Of a stretch of DNA of 64,000 nt, positions 31,932 to 42,433 are shown piece after piece (the stretch's first letter is position 1; each line of letters starts with the position of its first letter). Under the pieces are notes generated by a model. That model searched no databases. It saw only the letters and a program-made list of their open reading frames with translations, and was not told where the DNA came from. The position numbers were made by a program, and so were the translations under genes. Origin of the DNA: Smittia aterrima (lineage: Eukaryota > Arthropoda > Insecta > Diptera > Chironomidae); the NCBI GenBank assembly GCA_033063855.1, contig CP093829.1, forward strand, positions 24,087,537 to 24,151,536, written 5' to 3'.

Positions 31932-34900
31932 ATGTCAGAACAGGTTCCTCTGAATAAACAAGAGTCTGATACGCCTAATCCACCAAAGCCATCGAAGAAA
32001 CTTTCACAAGAGAATTCTGAAAAGTCTATAAATAGCTCAAACACCGAACAGTCAAACATCGCCTCGACGTCGCAACCTCAATCGGAAAAAGATAAACGAA
32101 AGCCGACGCAATTAGAATCGGACATCGAACGAGCATCAGCACTAGCAAGTCTATTGTTACAAAAGACAAATCAACTTGAATCTCAACAACCTTCTTCGCT
32201 TATCGCATCGCCTTGTGGACAAAATAAAGAGATTGGCTCAGACTCTGTTCATCCCGTTCAATCCGGAAGCCTAATTGATAATAAACAATTACTAGATACG
32301 AAGGAATCGACACAAATAATAAATACTGGAGTTTTTGACTCGAATTCTCAAGACATGGCTGAGGGTATAAAAATTGAACCGCTCACAAGCTCAAACTATC
32401 CAGCTTGGTTAGTACAAATCCGTGCCATCCTAGAATTGAAAAATCTATGGATTGATCCCGGTTCTGCAGCAGCCACCTGTCAATTGGATTCTAATAAGAA
32501 AATCCGTCGCCTTGCGTATAATCAAATAGTATGTCGTTGCGACCAATCTCACGCAACCTATCTGAATGGTATTGCTGAGTACGATTCTATCAAAGCTCTT
32601 GCCAAACTGTCCGATAAATTCAATGGAACAGGTTTGATGCGCAATATGGAAATATTTTCCAAAGCAATTGCAATGAGAATCAATGAAAATAATCTGGAAC
32701 AACAGATTGATGAAATGCGAAATTTATACGCAAAATTTGCTAGCCAAGGTGTCACTATTCCGAAATTCATTGCGGTGACCAACCTTATGGGCGCTCTGCC
32801 TCCGCATTATGGAGGAGTCATCTCAAACTTTAATAACTGCACAGAAGACACAATTAACTTCGAGGATGTAGCTTCTGCAGTATTATCTGAGCATCGTCGA
32901 CAATTAATGCGTACGTCATCGAGCGAAAATGCTCTGGCAACACAATTTGTCAGGAAATCAAACAATAACCGATCGTTTCGTTGTAACTCCTGCAATCGCA
33001 GAGGTCATATCAGTGCCAATTGCACGAACAAAAGCACAATAACTTGTTCAAACTGTCAAATTAAAGGACACACAGTTGAGAATTGCCGAAAGAAAAATAG
33101 AGAAGGAGCATCGTCTTCTCAACAAAAAGCAAACCGTGCACAAGTCATTGATAACAATCCAGTTCAAGTTGCTTTCAGTGCCAATTTGATACAAAGACAA
33201 TCGAGAGCTGCCAAAAGATTCAGACCTTACACGAACCCGATTCGCTCTATTGAATTCTCTCCAAAAGTGAAATCACTGATTGTATCAGTCGATTCCTCCA
33301 GCATCAATCTAAACACGAACACACAAGCAATTTCTACTAATGTATCGAGTGCAAATGAATATGAAGATTCAAGATTCTTAGATCTTTCAAAACCATTAAC
33401 ACCTCATGTCATATCGAATGATTGGAACGAAGATGATGCTGACGACGTGATCACATTAGAAGAAAAAATAAATTTATTGCGAACTCCAGTTTCTGATACG
33501 AGTATTGTAGAACCATTGACTCCTCGTATAATAAAGTTGCAAATGCAAGATAAATGCTATAACTCGTCTTTAAAATCTCCAAATGTAGATGATTGGCTAA
33601 TGGACTCAGGAGCTTCTGTCCATATGTGCCATAATAAAACTTTATTTGATTTCCTGAATCCAAATGATCAAGGACAAATAAGAATTGCAAATGGCAGAGT
33701 AATTCCCATCATAGCATACGGCGATATTTCCCTTGCAATTCAAACAGATTCTGAAATCCTTAAATTACAACTAAAACACACTGCATTTGTGCCTGATCTT
33801 CACGTAAACCTAATCTCGGTTAAGTGCCTCACTAATGAAAATTATTCTGTGAGATTCATCCAAGCAAAATGTTTCCTGGATATAAACAAGGATTCATATT
33901 TGGTTGCTAAGTTCGTTGACAACAACTACATAGTGAATGTTGTTAATATTGAACAAGCTCTCACTTGCTTACATGAGTGGCATCGTAAGCTGGCACATCG
34001 TAATTTACAAGACATCAAGAGACAATCGAAATTTGGTCTTAAAATTACAAAATGTAATTGCACCAATGACTGCGATGCTTGTATCCGTGGAAAATCAACG
34101 GCGTTACCATTCATGCCTTCACAAAAACCTGCAAAAAGACTCGATTTATTAACAAGCGATTTGTGTGGCAAAATCACTCCGGCATCACTGAACAATCATC
34201 TGTATTTTATTACGATCATCGATGCGTATTCAGACTTTACGTTCGTTGAATTTTTGAGGAGTAAAGATGAGGCTAAGTTAACTATCAAACGTTTCATATC
34301 ACACATCAACACTCAATTCAATGAATATCCTCGTACCTTTCGATCAGACGGGGGCGGTGAATATGTTAATGAAGACCTCACTAATTTCTTCAATGATAAA
34401 GGAATTAAGTTTGAGAAAACTATACATTATACGCCTCAACAAAACGGGATCTCTGAGAGAAAGAATAGAACACTTAATGATGCTGCAAGAACAATGTTGA
34501 TATCATCAAAATTACCATCCTTCTTATGGAATGAAGCCATAGCAAATGCTGTATATACGCAGAATCGTATTGTTCATGATGGCCAGACTAAATCACCTCT
34601 GGAATTATTCTTTGAGAAGAACATTCCTGTCAAATTTATGGAATTTGGCGCACCAGTGTATTCAAACACTCTAACACAGAACCGAGGAAAGTTCTCTCCA
34701 CGAGCAATTGTGATGCGAGCATTGAATTTTGATAATCAATCAAAAGGTGTTAGACTGTGGAATGGAAACTCGATTACAATCGAACGCAATGTAAGATTCA
34801 AGAATATTGAAGAAATAAATCAACTTGAAAACTTATCGGATAATGAAATTATCGATACCTTCAATGAAAATTCATCAGAGGAGAATGTTGAAGTAAGCTC

Positions 34901-36561
34901 ACCTCCTGAGGAACAATGTTTTCCTCGACGCTCTAAACGAATATTAGACCAAATGTCTAATCATGCGAAAGAAATAGAGATCCCTAAAACATTTAAGCAA
35001 GCAATGGCTTCTGAACACAGCAATGACTGGATGATAGCAATTGAAGCAGAGTTGCAAGCCCATGCTGAAAACGGCACATTCGAAATTACGAATCTCCCTG
35101 ATGGAAAGAAAGCTGTCGGCAATAGATGGGTCTTCACTTGCAAAAATGAAAACGGAAATATAATCTTCAAAGCACGTCTTGTCGCACAGGGATTCAATCA
35201 AGTCCCCGGCATTGATTTTGAAGAAATATTTGCTCCTGTTGCCCGTTCTGCAACCATTCGACTACTTTTGTCAATGGCTGGCAAACATCGATGGCATGTG
35301 AATCAACTTGATGTGAAAACAGCTTTTCTGAATGGAGAAATTACGGAAGAAGTCTATATGTTGATGCCTCAAGGACTCGATCATCATGATTCTGAGAAAG
35401 TTTTACGACTGAGAAAATCGATATATGGATTGAAACAAGCCGCCAGAAACTGGAATCAATTGCTTGACGAAACGATGATAAATATTGGGTATGTGGCCGC
35501 TGAAGACGATCCATGTTTATATAGTCTTAAAAATGACAGTGGAATATCATTTTTTTGCCGTGCACGTCGATGACATATTGATTACAACTTCAACAACCGA
35601 AATGTTTGAAACTTTATTCGAGAAATTATCAAAAAGTTTCACACTGAAGAACTTGGGTGAGCCCACCAAATATCTTGGAGTCGAAATATATAAGGAAAAT
35701 GGCTTATACTCGATCAATCAAGCATCGTACATTGCTAAACTGGCAAAATCATTCAATTTGGACATGTCAAAATCTCATCAGTATCCTATTCACCCAGGCT
35801 ACAATAAATTCTCTGAGACTGATTTCATCAATGATAACACAGAGTTTCGAACTATAATTGGTTCACTATTATACATCTCCACGAATACGCGACCGGACAT
35901 CAGCCTGGGAGTCACATTACTTTCTCAACGAATAAACAAACCAAGATTGTGTGATGTACAAGAAGGAAAACGCATAATTCGTTATCTCAACAACACAATC
36001 AACTACAAATTGAAACTGAATAACGAACTTTCAGACCAATCAATAATATCGTTCAGTGATGCAAATCACTGCGAGTGTTTGTTGACAGGCAAATCCATTT
36101 CAGGATCTGTAATTTTCATAAACGGAGGAGCGATATCATGGAAATGTCGTAAACAATCTCTTGTTGCGTTATCAACCACAGAATCTGAGTTTTATGCCTT
36201 AGCAGAAACTACGAAAGAATTAATCTGGTTGTCTTCTCTTCTACAAAGTTTCGAGAATATCTCTCAACCATTGAAGATTTATATTGATAACCAATCTACA
36301 ATTAAGATGGTTACAAATAACGAAGTAAGGCCACGCACCAAATATATCGGTGTACGATTTCACTTTATTCGAGATCTTTCTCATAAAGGAAACATTAAAT
36401 TTGAATTCTGTCCAACACAATTTAATGTTGCGGATATGTTTACGAAGCCGCTCCCGTTTCCCAGAATCAAACTATTGAGAGGTCACTGTGGAATTTCAGC
36501 AACGACTGAATTGGATAAATCATCAACAAGCCCAATGCTTTTGATACAAAGTGACAATTAA
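31932..36561 (+). CDS. copia Gag-Pol, reading frame broken in the reverse transcriptase
   Basis: Start ATG at 31932. Gag occupies the first third and ends in two CCHC knuckles (CNSCNRRGHISANC and CSNCQIKGHTVENC). Protease has WLMDSGAS. Integrase has the HHCC finger (HRKLAHRNL, CNCTNDCDAC) and DDE residues in SDLCG, RSDGGGEY and ISERKNRT. Reverse transcriptase has QLDVKTAFLNGE and the VDD catalytic motif; RNase H ends CPTQFNVADMFTKPLP. The frame changes within a run of seven T at 35550-35556, just before the VDD codons: the first frame stops at 35573 and the second continues to 36561. A one-base difference in the run (mutation or assembly error) explains it. All domains are otherwise intact. 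Confidence 0.9.
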
Positions 36562-36582
36562 AAGTCTCATTCATAATGATAT

Positions 36583-36588
36583 TTTATT
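36583..36588 (-). terminator. AATAAA for the antisense ORF of the intact copia element
   Basis: Minus-strand AATAAA 67 bases beyond the antisense stop, in the short pol-to-ORF spacer just past the pol stop codon on the other strand. Confidence 0.4.
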
Positions 36589-36655
36589 CACAATTTGAAT
36601 TTCATAAACAAAATATCAATTTCTGAATTTTCAACTCAAACTGGTTGATTAAATT

Positions 36656-36979
36656 TTATGAACGTCGTCGATTAAAAGCAAATCTTTGAAGTCTTCGAAC
36701 GTTCCCAACAACTCGTCTTCGCGCCTCTAAGTGAAAGATTGGAGTTCGATCAAAAGCATAGACCAGCAACACTTGACCTTCAACTTGAAGAACACCACGA
36801 CGCACTAGAGCTTCTCCATCTTGTCTCGATACAACAACAAAAAATGCTGGTCTGTTATTCAACTGAACATCTCGAATTTCCAACATCATGTAAATTCTCA
36901 TTGATAGTCTCATTGTTTGATACACATTGTCGAGTGTAATCAAAATATCTGTTGAGATTATACACAATTCAAACGACAT
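36656..36979 (-). CDS. Antisense ORF of intact copia element, RRM-like basic protein
   Basis: This 107-codon ORF lies entirely between the pol stop (36561) and the purine tract (about 37041), on the strand opposite to gag-pol. Its sequence is well diverged from the X/Y family but keeps LEIRDVQLNNRPAFFVVV, RQDGEALV, VEG, and the tail ARRRVVGNVRRLQRFAFNR. Predicted strands and helices follow the same order as in the other members (RRM-like). The tail is arginine-rich and could bind RNA or act as a nuclear localisation signal. Transcription would have to start in the 3' LTR or the 75-base gap. It is the best evidence that the ORF is a normal part of these elements, since this copy is young and complete. 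Confidence 0.65.
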   Translation of the reverse strand: MSFELCIISTDILITLDNVYQTMRLSMRIYMMLEIRDVQLNNRPAFFVVVSRQDGEALVRRGVLQVEGQVLLVYAFDRTPIFHLEARRRVVGNVRRLQRFAFNRRRS

Positions 36980-37040
36980 TTTATGAAATAACTAACTTGA
37001 AGTTAAAAATTTTACGAAATATGCTATTCCCAAATATCAC

Positions 37041-37053
37041 GTTCAGGGGGGTA
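37041..37053 (+). promoter_or_regulatory. Polypurine tract of nested copia element
   Basis: gttcaggggggta lies immediately before the 3' LTR. The same gttcaggggg core precedes the 159 bp LTRs of the X/Y elements, where it reads ttcagggggaaa or ttcagggggaca. It would prime plus-strand DNA synthesis. Confidence 0.75.
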
Positions 37054-37241
37054 TGTTGCGATTATGCAAACCGACATTGAACATGATATTTAAACTTGGG
37101 AACACCATCTGTGTTTCCCCTTATTGTTTACTCATAAGTTTACTCCCTTTCATGAGAATTGTATAAATATTCAAACAACGAAATAAACTTTCTCTTTATT
37201 GACTCGTAAATCAAACTTGTTACTATTCGTACCAAGCTACA
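37054..37241 (+). repeat. 3' LTR of nested copia element
   Basis: 188 bp, identical by eye to 31391-31578. Followed by the second copy of the TCTTC target duplication. Confidence 0.95.
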
Positions 37242-39114
37242 TCTTCTTCTGCTGTTCCCAGTAGGCAGGAGATCCCGTGATGTTGACTAATAAGCGATAT
37301 GCATTATTTTTCGAGATGGCCTTGTCAAGATAACTTTTGGATAACGCCTGTGATGCTGTCATTCCGTAAGCCTGAGTCTTTTTCAATGCGATGTTAATAC
37401 TACTGCTCACTTGCTTACATTGAGTCTTTTTGTGTACAAACAACAAGTGGTCAGGTCGCACGGCTCTTCGGTCCCGTCGTTTGAGTTCTGAGTTGACAAT
37501 GTCTTCATAAGAGAGCTTTACTGCAGGATTGGTATGTCTCGCTACTCCACAGTAAATAGTTGGAAACGCAAGCTCTTCGCAGTATTTATCGAGAAGGATA
37601 GACAAAGGAATTTCTCCTTCGCCTGGAGCAAACTCTACTCCTTGGCACTGATCGAGCATTGTCTCTTCGTTGGTTTCATCTGGACCATCGTCAGGAAAAT
37701 TAATGTCGTCAGCAGCAGTATCGTCACTTGTTGGAATATCATCGGTCACATTTGAAATTTCAGTTGTTGCAGCATCTAAAAAAATAATTATAAGTATTTT
37801 ATAAAAAACACTAGGATTCACATTGAAAGTCGTAATGTTCTGACCATTCCACGTTTCGTCTAGAGTGATATTCTCCTCGTCTTTGTAGAGTGGTGTTCCA
37901 ACGAGATAAGTCGCTGCATTCCAGATATTTTGTGGTCGAATTACTTCGTATTTGTAATGCTGTTTGTAACTCATTTTCCGCTTTAATTTTAGTTGAATGG
38001 TGCCAGTCTGTTCAGGTCGAATCGGAATCGAAGAAAACATTTTTGGTACGTCAACTGGTACATTCACAACGCCTCCGCGAATTCCAAACTGTCCCTCATA
38101 AGATAACGCGTAAATCTTCATGAAAATGATTCGAGGAGAAATGCATCGCTCTTCAAGTGGTTGAATATCCTTTAAAACATGTGGAATGTCGGGAAATTGT
38201 AACCATGAATTTTTGATACAGAATTTTGGATACTTCTGCTTGATGATATTTTGATTGCAAGAACTACACAGAGAGAATTGCTCTTGACCAAGAAACTCAT
38301 CAAGAATGACTTCTGCAATAAAATCTTCCGTGCATCCTTTGTTTAACAGACGTTCTCGCTTAACTGTTGTCATTGAAGTCTGGAAGAAAAGTCGCTCGCA
38401 GCAAGAACACACATGAATCGGACCATCTATGATGTTTTGGTTGTAAACTGTAGCAAGAGTTGAGAAGTCATTTAATTTATGTCGATTTTCATTTCGTCGA
38501 GATGTGTTAGCAATTTGCTCCCGCTGGCGTACATCTTCGTCTGTTCGCCGAAGGCGGCGTCTAGTTGTATTAACTTCTTGTTCTTCTTGTCGAACATTTT
38601 CTTCTGTTCGCCGAAGTCGGCGTCTAGCTGTATTAACTTCTTGTTCTTCTTGTCGAACATTTTCGTCTGTTCGCCGAAGTCGACGTCTAGCTGTATTAAC
38701 TTCTTGTTCTTCTTGTCGAATATTTTCGTCTGTTCGCCGAAGTCGACGTCTAGTTGTATTAACTTCTTGTTCTTCTTGTCGAACATCTTCATGTGATCGG
38801 CGAAGGCGACGTCTAGCTGTATCAATTTCTTGCTCGTGTTGTCGTACTTCTTCATGTGTTCGACGAAGGCGGCGTCTAATTGTATTAACTTCTTGTTCTT
38901 CTTGTCGAACATCTTCATGTGATCGGCGAAGGCGACGTCTAGCTGTATTAATTTCTTGCTCGTGTTGTCGTACTTCTTCATGTGATCGGCGAAGGCGACG
39001 TCTAGCTGTATCAATTTCTTGCTCGTGTTGGCGATATTCAAGATTTCTTCGAAGATCTGACATGTGAAGCCTAGCTTTTTCTCGACGTTCTTTATCAGAT
39101 TGCTTTCGTTTCAT
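37242..39114 (-). CDS. Helentron Rep protein, N-terminal part with coiled-coil repeats
   Basis: Starts at the ATG at 39114 and runs to the copia insertion, about 624 residues. After a basic start (MKRKQSDKERREKARLHM) come eight 21-residue repeats of the form EEQEVNTARRRLRR plus TDENVRQ, a long charged coiled coil. Next is a cysteine-rich segment typical of Helitron N-termini (GPIHVCSCCERLFF, FSLCSSCNQNII), then the Rep lead-in (RAVRPDHLLFVHKK, AYGMTASQALSKSY, LLVNITGSPAYWEQQ). A 45-base stretch within 37780-37826 has gtgaat...ttttttag ends and could be a small intron; its length keeps the frame either way. Confidence 0.85.
38524..39027 (-). repeat. 63-bp tandem repeat inside the Helentron ORF (8 units)
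   Basis: Eight 63 bp units encode the 21-residue repeat; a ninth degenerate unit follows to 38461. Units alternate between HEQEI...SHE and EEQEV...TDE types. The repeats leave other frames open on both strands. Confidence 0.9.
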
Positions 39115-39408
39115 TATTTATTGTTCACTTGATATGTTATGGAAAAAAATTCACTTTTTATTGCGATATCTCTTCTAGAGTTTAAAAAGAAATTTGAGAA
39201 TAACTTTTGTTAGCTACTTCTATTTATATTTAAGACTTGAATGATGTTTCTTCATCGAAAACTCAATAAAAAATAAGAAGATTTTTCCCCAGCACTTCTA
39301 TTTATATTAAAAATTTGCGTACTCCCTTTTCTCTCCATTCCTCCCTTTTTTTTCCATATTTCTCCCTTTTCTCTGTCTAGATGTGTTGATGATAACATTT
39401 TCTTATTT
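39115..39408. other. Helentron 5' non-coding region
   Basis: Upstream of the Rep ATG. It contains a pyrimidine-rich tract (ctcccttttctctccattcc and similar, about 39320-39380). I see no gene. Confidence 0.4.
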
Positions 39409-39860
39409 CATGTGACTCATCAAGCTTCACCCACTTTCTAACTGTAGCAACAGACAAATGGGGGAAATTCGGGGTAATTTAAAGCAAGAAAAATCAGTGT
39501 AGGGCAAAGTATATTAACTTGAATAAGGGCAATTTTTTGTTGAATAAAAGAAAAACATAGCAAGAGAATTTCTAAGATTTTGATTTTATGAACTTAAGAA
39601 CAAACAGTGAAATAGAAAAATCGATAATAATTTTTCTCTTCATGTGACTCATCGAGTTTCAACCTCTCTCTGTAACAATAAATTAAAAGGGAAAATTCGG
39701 GGTAATTTAAAGCAAGAAAAATCAGTGTAGGGCAAACTATTTTAACTTGAATAAGGGCAATTTTTTGTTGAATAAAAGAAAAACATAGCAAGAGAACTTC
39801 TAAGATTCTGATTTTCATGAACTTAAGAAAATCAACAAGTAGCAAAATAGAAAAATTCAA
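39409..39860. repeat. 232-bp direct tandem repeat, two units
   Basis: catgtgactcatc starts at both 39409 and 39641, and the units stay alike through gaacttaagaa and aaaatagaaaaat. They share the strings ttcggggtaatttaaagcaa and tgaataagggcaattttttg. It lies in the 5' part of the Helentron. Confidence 0.85.
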
Positions 39861-40703
39861 AAGGACCACCCTCAAGATAAAAAGAATTAGTTTGGCTGAA
39901 CGGTTCCCCACAAATCAGTGTTGCGCTGAAAGCCTACTTCTTGGAAAAGCATTGATGATTTTTGTTGGTATTATAACGCTCTCCATTATTGATCGCATCA
40001 TTGATGTTTTCGCGTTGGGTGAGAATATGAATCATTTCATAAAAGATGGCGTTGAGAAGAATTCAACTATTTTATTTTATAAACAGTTAGCGTACTCAAT
40101 ATCTAGAAACTTTTCAAACTCAAATGATATTTCAAATGAAAGCTTAAAATCCCCGCTACCTCACGTCCGTCCGTTAGCAAAAATTTTTCGTTTTAAAATA
40201 ACCAATCAAGCCACCGTGTTACGAAATGATCGGTTAAGCCACAAGTTTATAGCAAAAAGCTTGTGAAAAGTGAAAATCGAAAAAATCCTTCTACCAGGTC
40301 GCCTGTGACCGGTCTTCCGAATTTTTTTTTTGTTGTCGGTTGGTGAACATTTGTTTCCTGAAATTCATTGTTATCATGTTTATAATAAAAGATATTATTC
40401 TTTTTAATGAAACAAGGTCCCAAAGTATCAAATAAAAGTATTTAAATATTAGTTTTCATAAGATTTTTAGTTCTAAACTGTAAAAAGTTTTGAATTCGAG
40501 ATTTTTTCGAGTGATTTGGAAAAATCAAGATGGAGAGCCTATCACTAATCGCGCTGTAGTAAACACAATATGATAAAACTAGAAAAAGGTTATATGCAGA
40601 AATACTTTTATTGAAACTAGCCTGCAATTAAAAAAAACATCGATTGATTTCAAATAAATACTAAAAAGTTAGAGCTCTTCAAAATTGGCGGATTTATGAA
40701 TCA
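39861..40703. other. Helentron right end and flank, no gene
   Basis: The right terminal motif (aatcgaaaaaatccttctac, caggtcgcctgtgacc) is at 40275-40310. From 40311 to 40703 there is AT-rich sequence without a recognisable gene. Around 40684 the string ttggcggatttatgaatcac is an inverted version of 735-760 in R1. Confidence 0.4.
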
Positions 40704-40900
40704 CATTCCTTACACGAATATGCTAGCGTAGCGATTGTTTGAGTCTTGAAGAAATGACACACCAACACGAATACATCGCCACACTTAAATAATGTAATAA
40801 AAAGATGATCTCCTCTCCCAAAACAAATTTCATAAAGCGAAAAAAATTTATTAGCTGATTTATTTGATGTCCTGATCCTTTGATCCTATAGATTTCGAGG

Positions 40901-41188
40901 CTCTAGTCAAGAACGCAGGCCACAAACGTTGCCCCACAAAAAAAACGTTGCCCGGGATACGAAACTATTTGGTAAAGGGAAAATTTACAAGGGGCTAACA
41001 TGTCCGCGAATAGCGATAATCCAAAACTATAAAATGTGTGAGTGTTAACGGGAATCAAACACGCTACCTCCGGATTACCGGTCCGTTGCTCTTTCCACCG
41101 CTCTCTTCTCTTCTACCCCAGGTAGGAACTCCGCTCGCTATTTAACCGACCCCTCATGAGCCTGGGGCTTCGCACTCCCAGGAATTTA
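40901..41188 (-). mobile_element. MITE remnant with tRNA-derived SINE-like insert
   Basis: 40901-40930 matches the left end of the hAT MITE (ggctctagtcaagaacgcag), but no right end is found. On the minus strand, 41046-41112 reads like a tRNA 3' half: agagcaacggac, an anticodon-like loop flanked by cgga and tccgg, then a B box gtgtttgattccc. The stem and loop lengths are near tRNA, but there is no acceptor stem, so a tRNA-related SINE is more likely than a tRNA gene. Confidence 0.45.
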
Positions 41189-42418
41189 GCACGAAATCTA
41201 TCGCCAGCACGAAAGTTATCGCTAAGTTATCGCTTTGACGATAAATTCTAGCGATAACTTTTGTGCTGGCGATGATAAGTGTTGCAACGGCCGCAATTAA
41301 TTTGAAAGTTATCGCTGGTTCAACGATAACTTTTTGAAATAACGTTAGATTCAATTTTGGACCGGCAAAAGATTTTTGCGATAACTTTACGAGCGATAGA
41401 TTTACGAGAAATAGATTTAAGGGCGATAGATTTACCAAGCAATAACTTAAATCTATATTTTCGTCAGTCGTATTTTGAACTTTTGAGAGTAAGAACGTAC
41501 AATAAATTTACAAGAGAAGAAATCATACGCCGAAAATTTTTACAAAATTTTGATTAATGTGATTCCTCGAAAGTTTCCGATTTCTACGTCAATGCATTTT
41601 TCGATGATTGCTCCTACAACAAAAGATTGTTGATCATAAATTTTTGTTTCCTCAATGGAATTAACAGCTGTAAATTGGGTTGCAATTTGTTTGAAGTCTC
41701 GGTTTATTTTCGATTTTATTCGACCTCAAAGAAACCCTGTGAAAATTACATTTTAGTTCCTGCACTTGCACTGTTCCCTTTTATCAACCTTTTATCTAAG
41801 ACTTTCTTTTCCTTTCTTTAAAGTTAGAGCTTGATGAACTTTAATAATTTGAACGATCTAGAAGAATGAATTGATTAAGGACCTGAACTAAGAAAATTGA
41901 TTGCTTAGATTTTCTTTTATTGAATAATGTTCTTAACAACAGCTATCAGATGATAAGAATGTCGCGACACAATGATTCCTCAAATTTCAAGAAAAGTAAA
42001 ATGGTAGAAACTTTCAAACGATTGGAAATTAATGAAGCAGTACGACGAAAATACTATGTTTATTGTACACGATCCACTTTTGTCAAATATTGCAATGGAG
42101 ATTTACGAATCAATAGAGCTCGTAAAATTGATGCTTGAAACAATAAAAAATAAAAAAGACTTCATGTAATTTCATGTGACTTCATGTAGATTTTATGTAC
42201 TTTTATTAAATAGAAAATGTTTCTGTATGAAAGAATTTCTGGAAATCGGATTATTTCGGTAAAAGGAAAATGTTTGGGTGTGGAAAAATTCGTGGGCATC
42301 GGATTATTTCGTTGAAAAGAAAATGTTTAAGTTATCGCTCGTTAAATCTATTGCTCGTGAAGCTATCGTCGAAGCGATTACTTAGCGATAACTTTCGTGC
42401 TGGCGATAGATTTCGTGC
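41189..42418. mobile_element. Non-autonomous DNA element with ~55-bp TIRs and GCGATAACTT motifs
   Basis: The left end gcacgaaatctatcgccagc continuing through acgaaagttatcgctaag is the near-perfect reverse complement of the right end (cttagcgataactttcgtgc to gatttcgtgc at 42418). Further inward, ten-base motifs GCGATAACTT or AAGTTATCGC occur many times in both orientations (41205-41460 and 42325-42405). Such subterminal motif clusters are typical transposase-binding regions. No transposase is encoded and no target duplication was recognised. It is the only copy in the window with both ends; the others are at 2813-3553, 10320-11355 and 49440-50492. Confidence 0.6.
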
Positions 42419-42433
42419 CTTTTTCACAGGGGT

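Larger units (their letters stand above)
31391..37241 (+). mobile_element. Full-length copia-type LTR retrotransposon nested in the Helentron
   Basis: The 5851 bp element has two 188 bp LTRs that are identical by eye, a primer-binding site, gag-pol, a purine tract, and TCTTC on both sides (31386-31390 and 37242-37246), a 5 bp target duplication as expected for copia. It interrupts the Helentron Rep reading frame. Identical LTRs indicate very recent insertion. It carries an additional minus-strand ORF between pol and the 3' LTR. Confidence 0.95.
26958..40290 (-). mobile_element. Helentron (Helitron2-type) transposon, split by a nested copia element
   Basis: The limits are set by the short inverted repeat AAGGATTTTTTCGATT (26958-26973) and its complement at 40275-40290; short inverted repeats near the ends are known for Helentrons. 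The coding part is one minus-strand gene with HUH replication initiator, Pif1-like helicase and C-terminal AP-endonuclease, the last being a Helentron mark. It is cut by a copia insertion at 31391-37241. The exact ends are uncertain because these elements make no target duplication, and the left part (26990-27240) is simple repeat. Confidence 0.65.

Noticed and set aside
35550..35556. Programmed frameshift site in copia pol
   Set aside because: Known copia/Ty1 frameshifts lie between gag and pol, not inside RT before the catalytic motif; a homopolymer indel is simpler.
38472..39067. Long frames on both strands across the Helentron 63-bp repeats
   Set aside because: They are by-products of a repeat whose length is a multiple of three; only the minus-strand Rep frame continues into recognisable domains.
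41046..41112. Functional tRNA gene
   Set aside because: No acceptor stem, a C at the position normally U33, and mismatch at the top of the anticodon stem.
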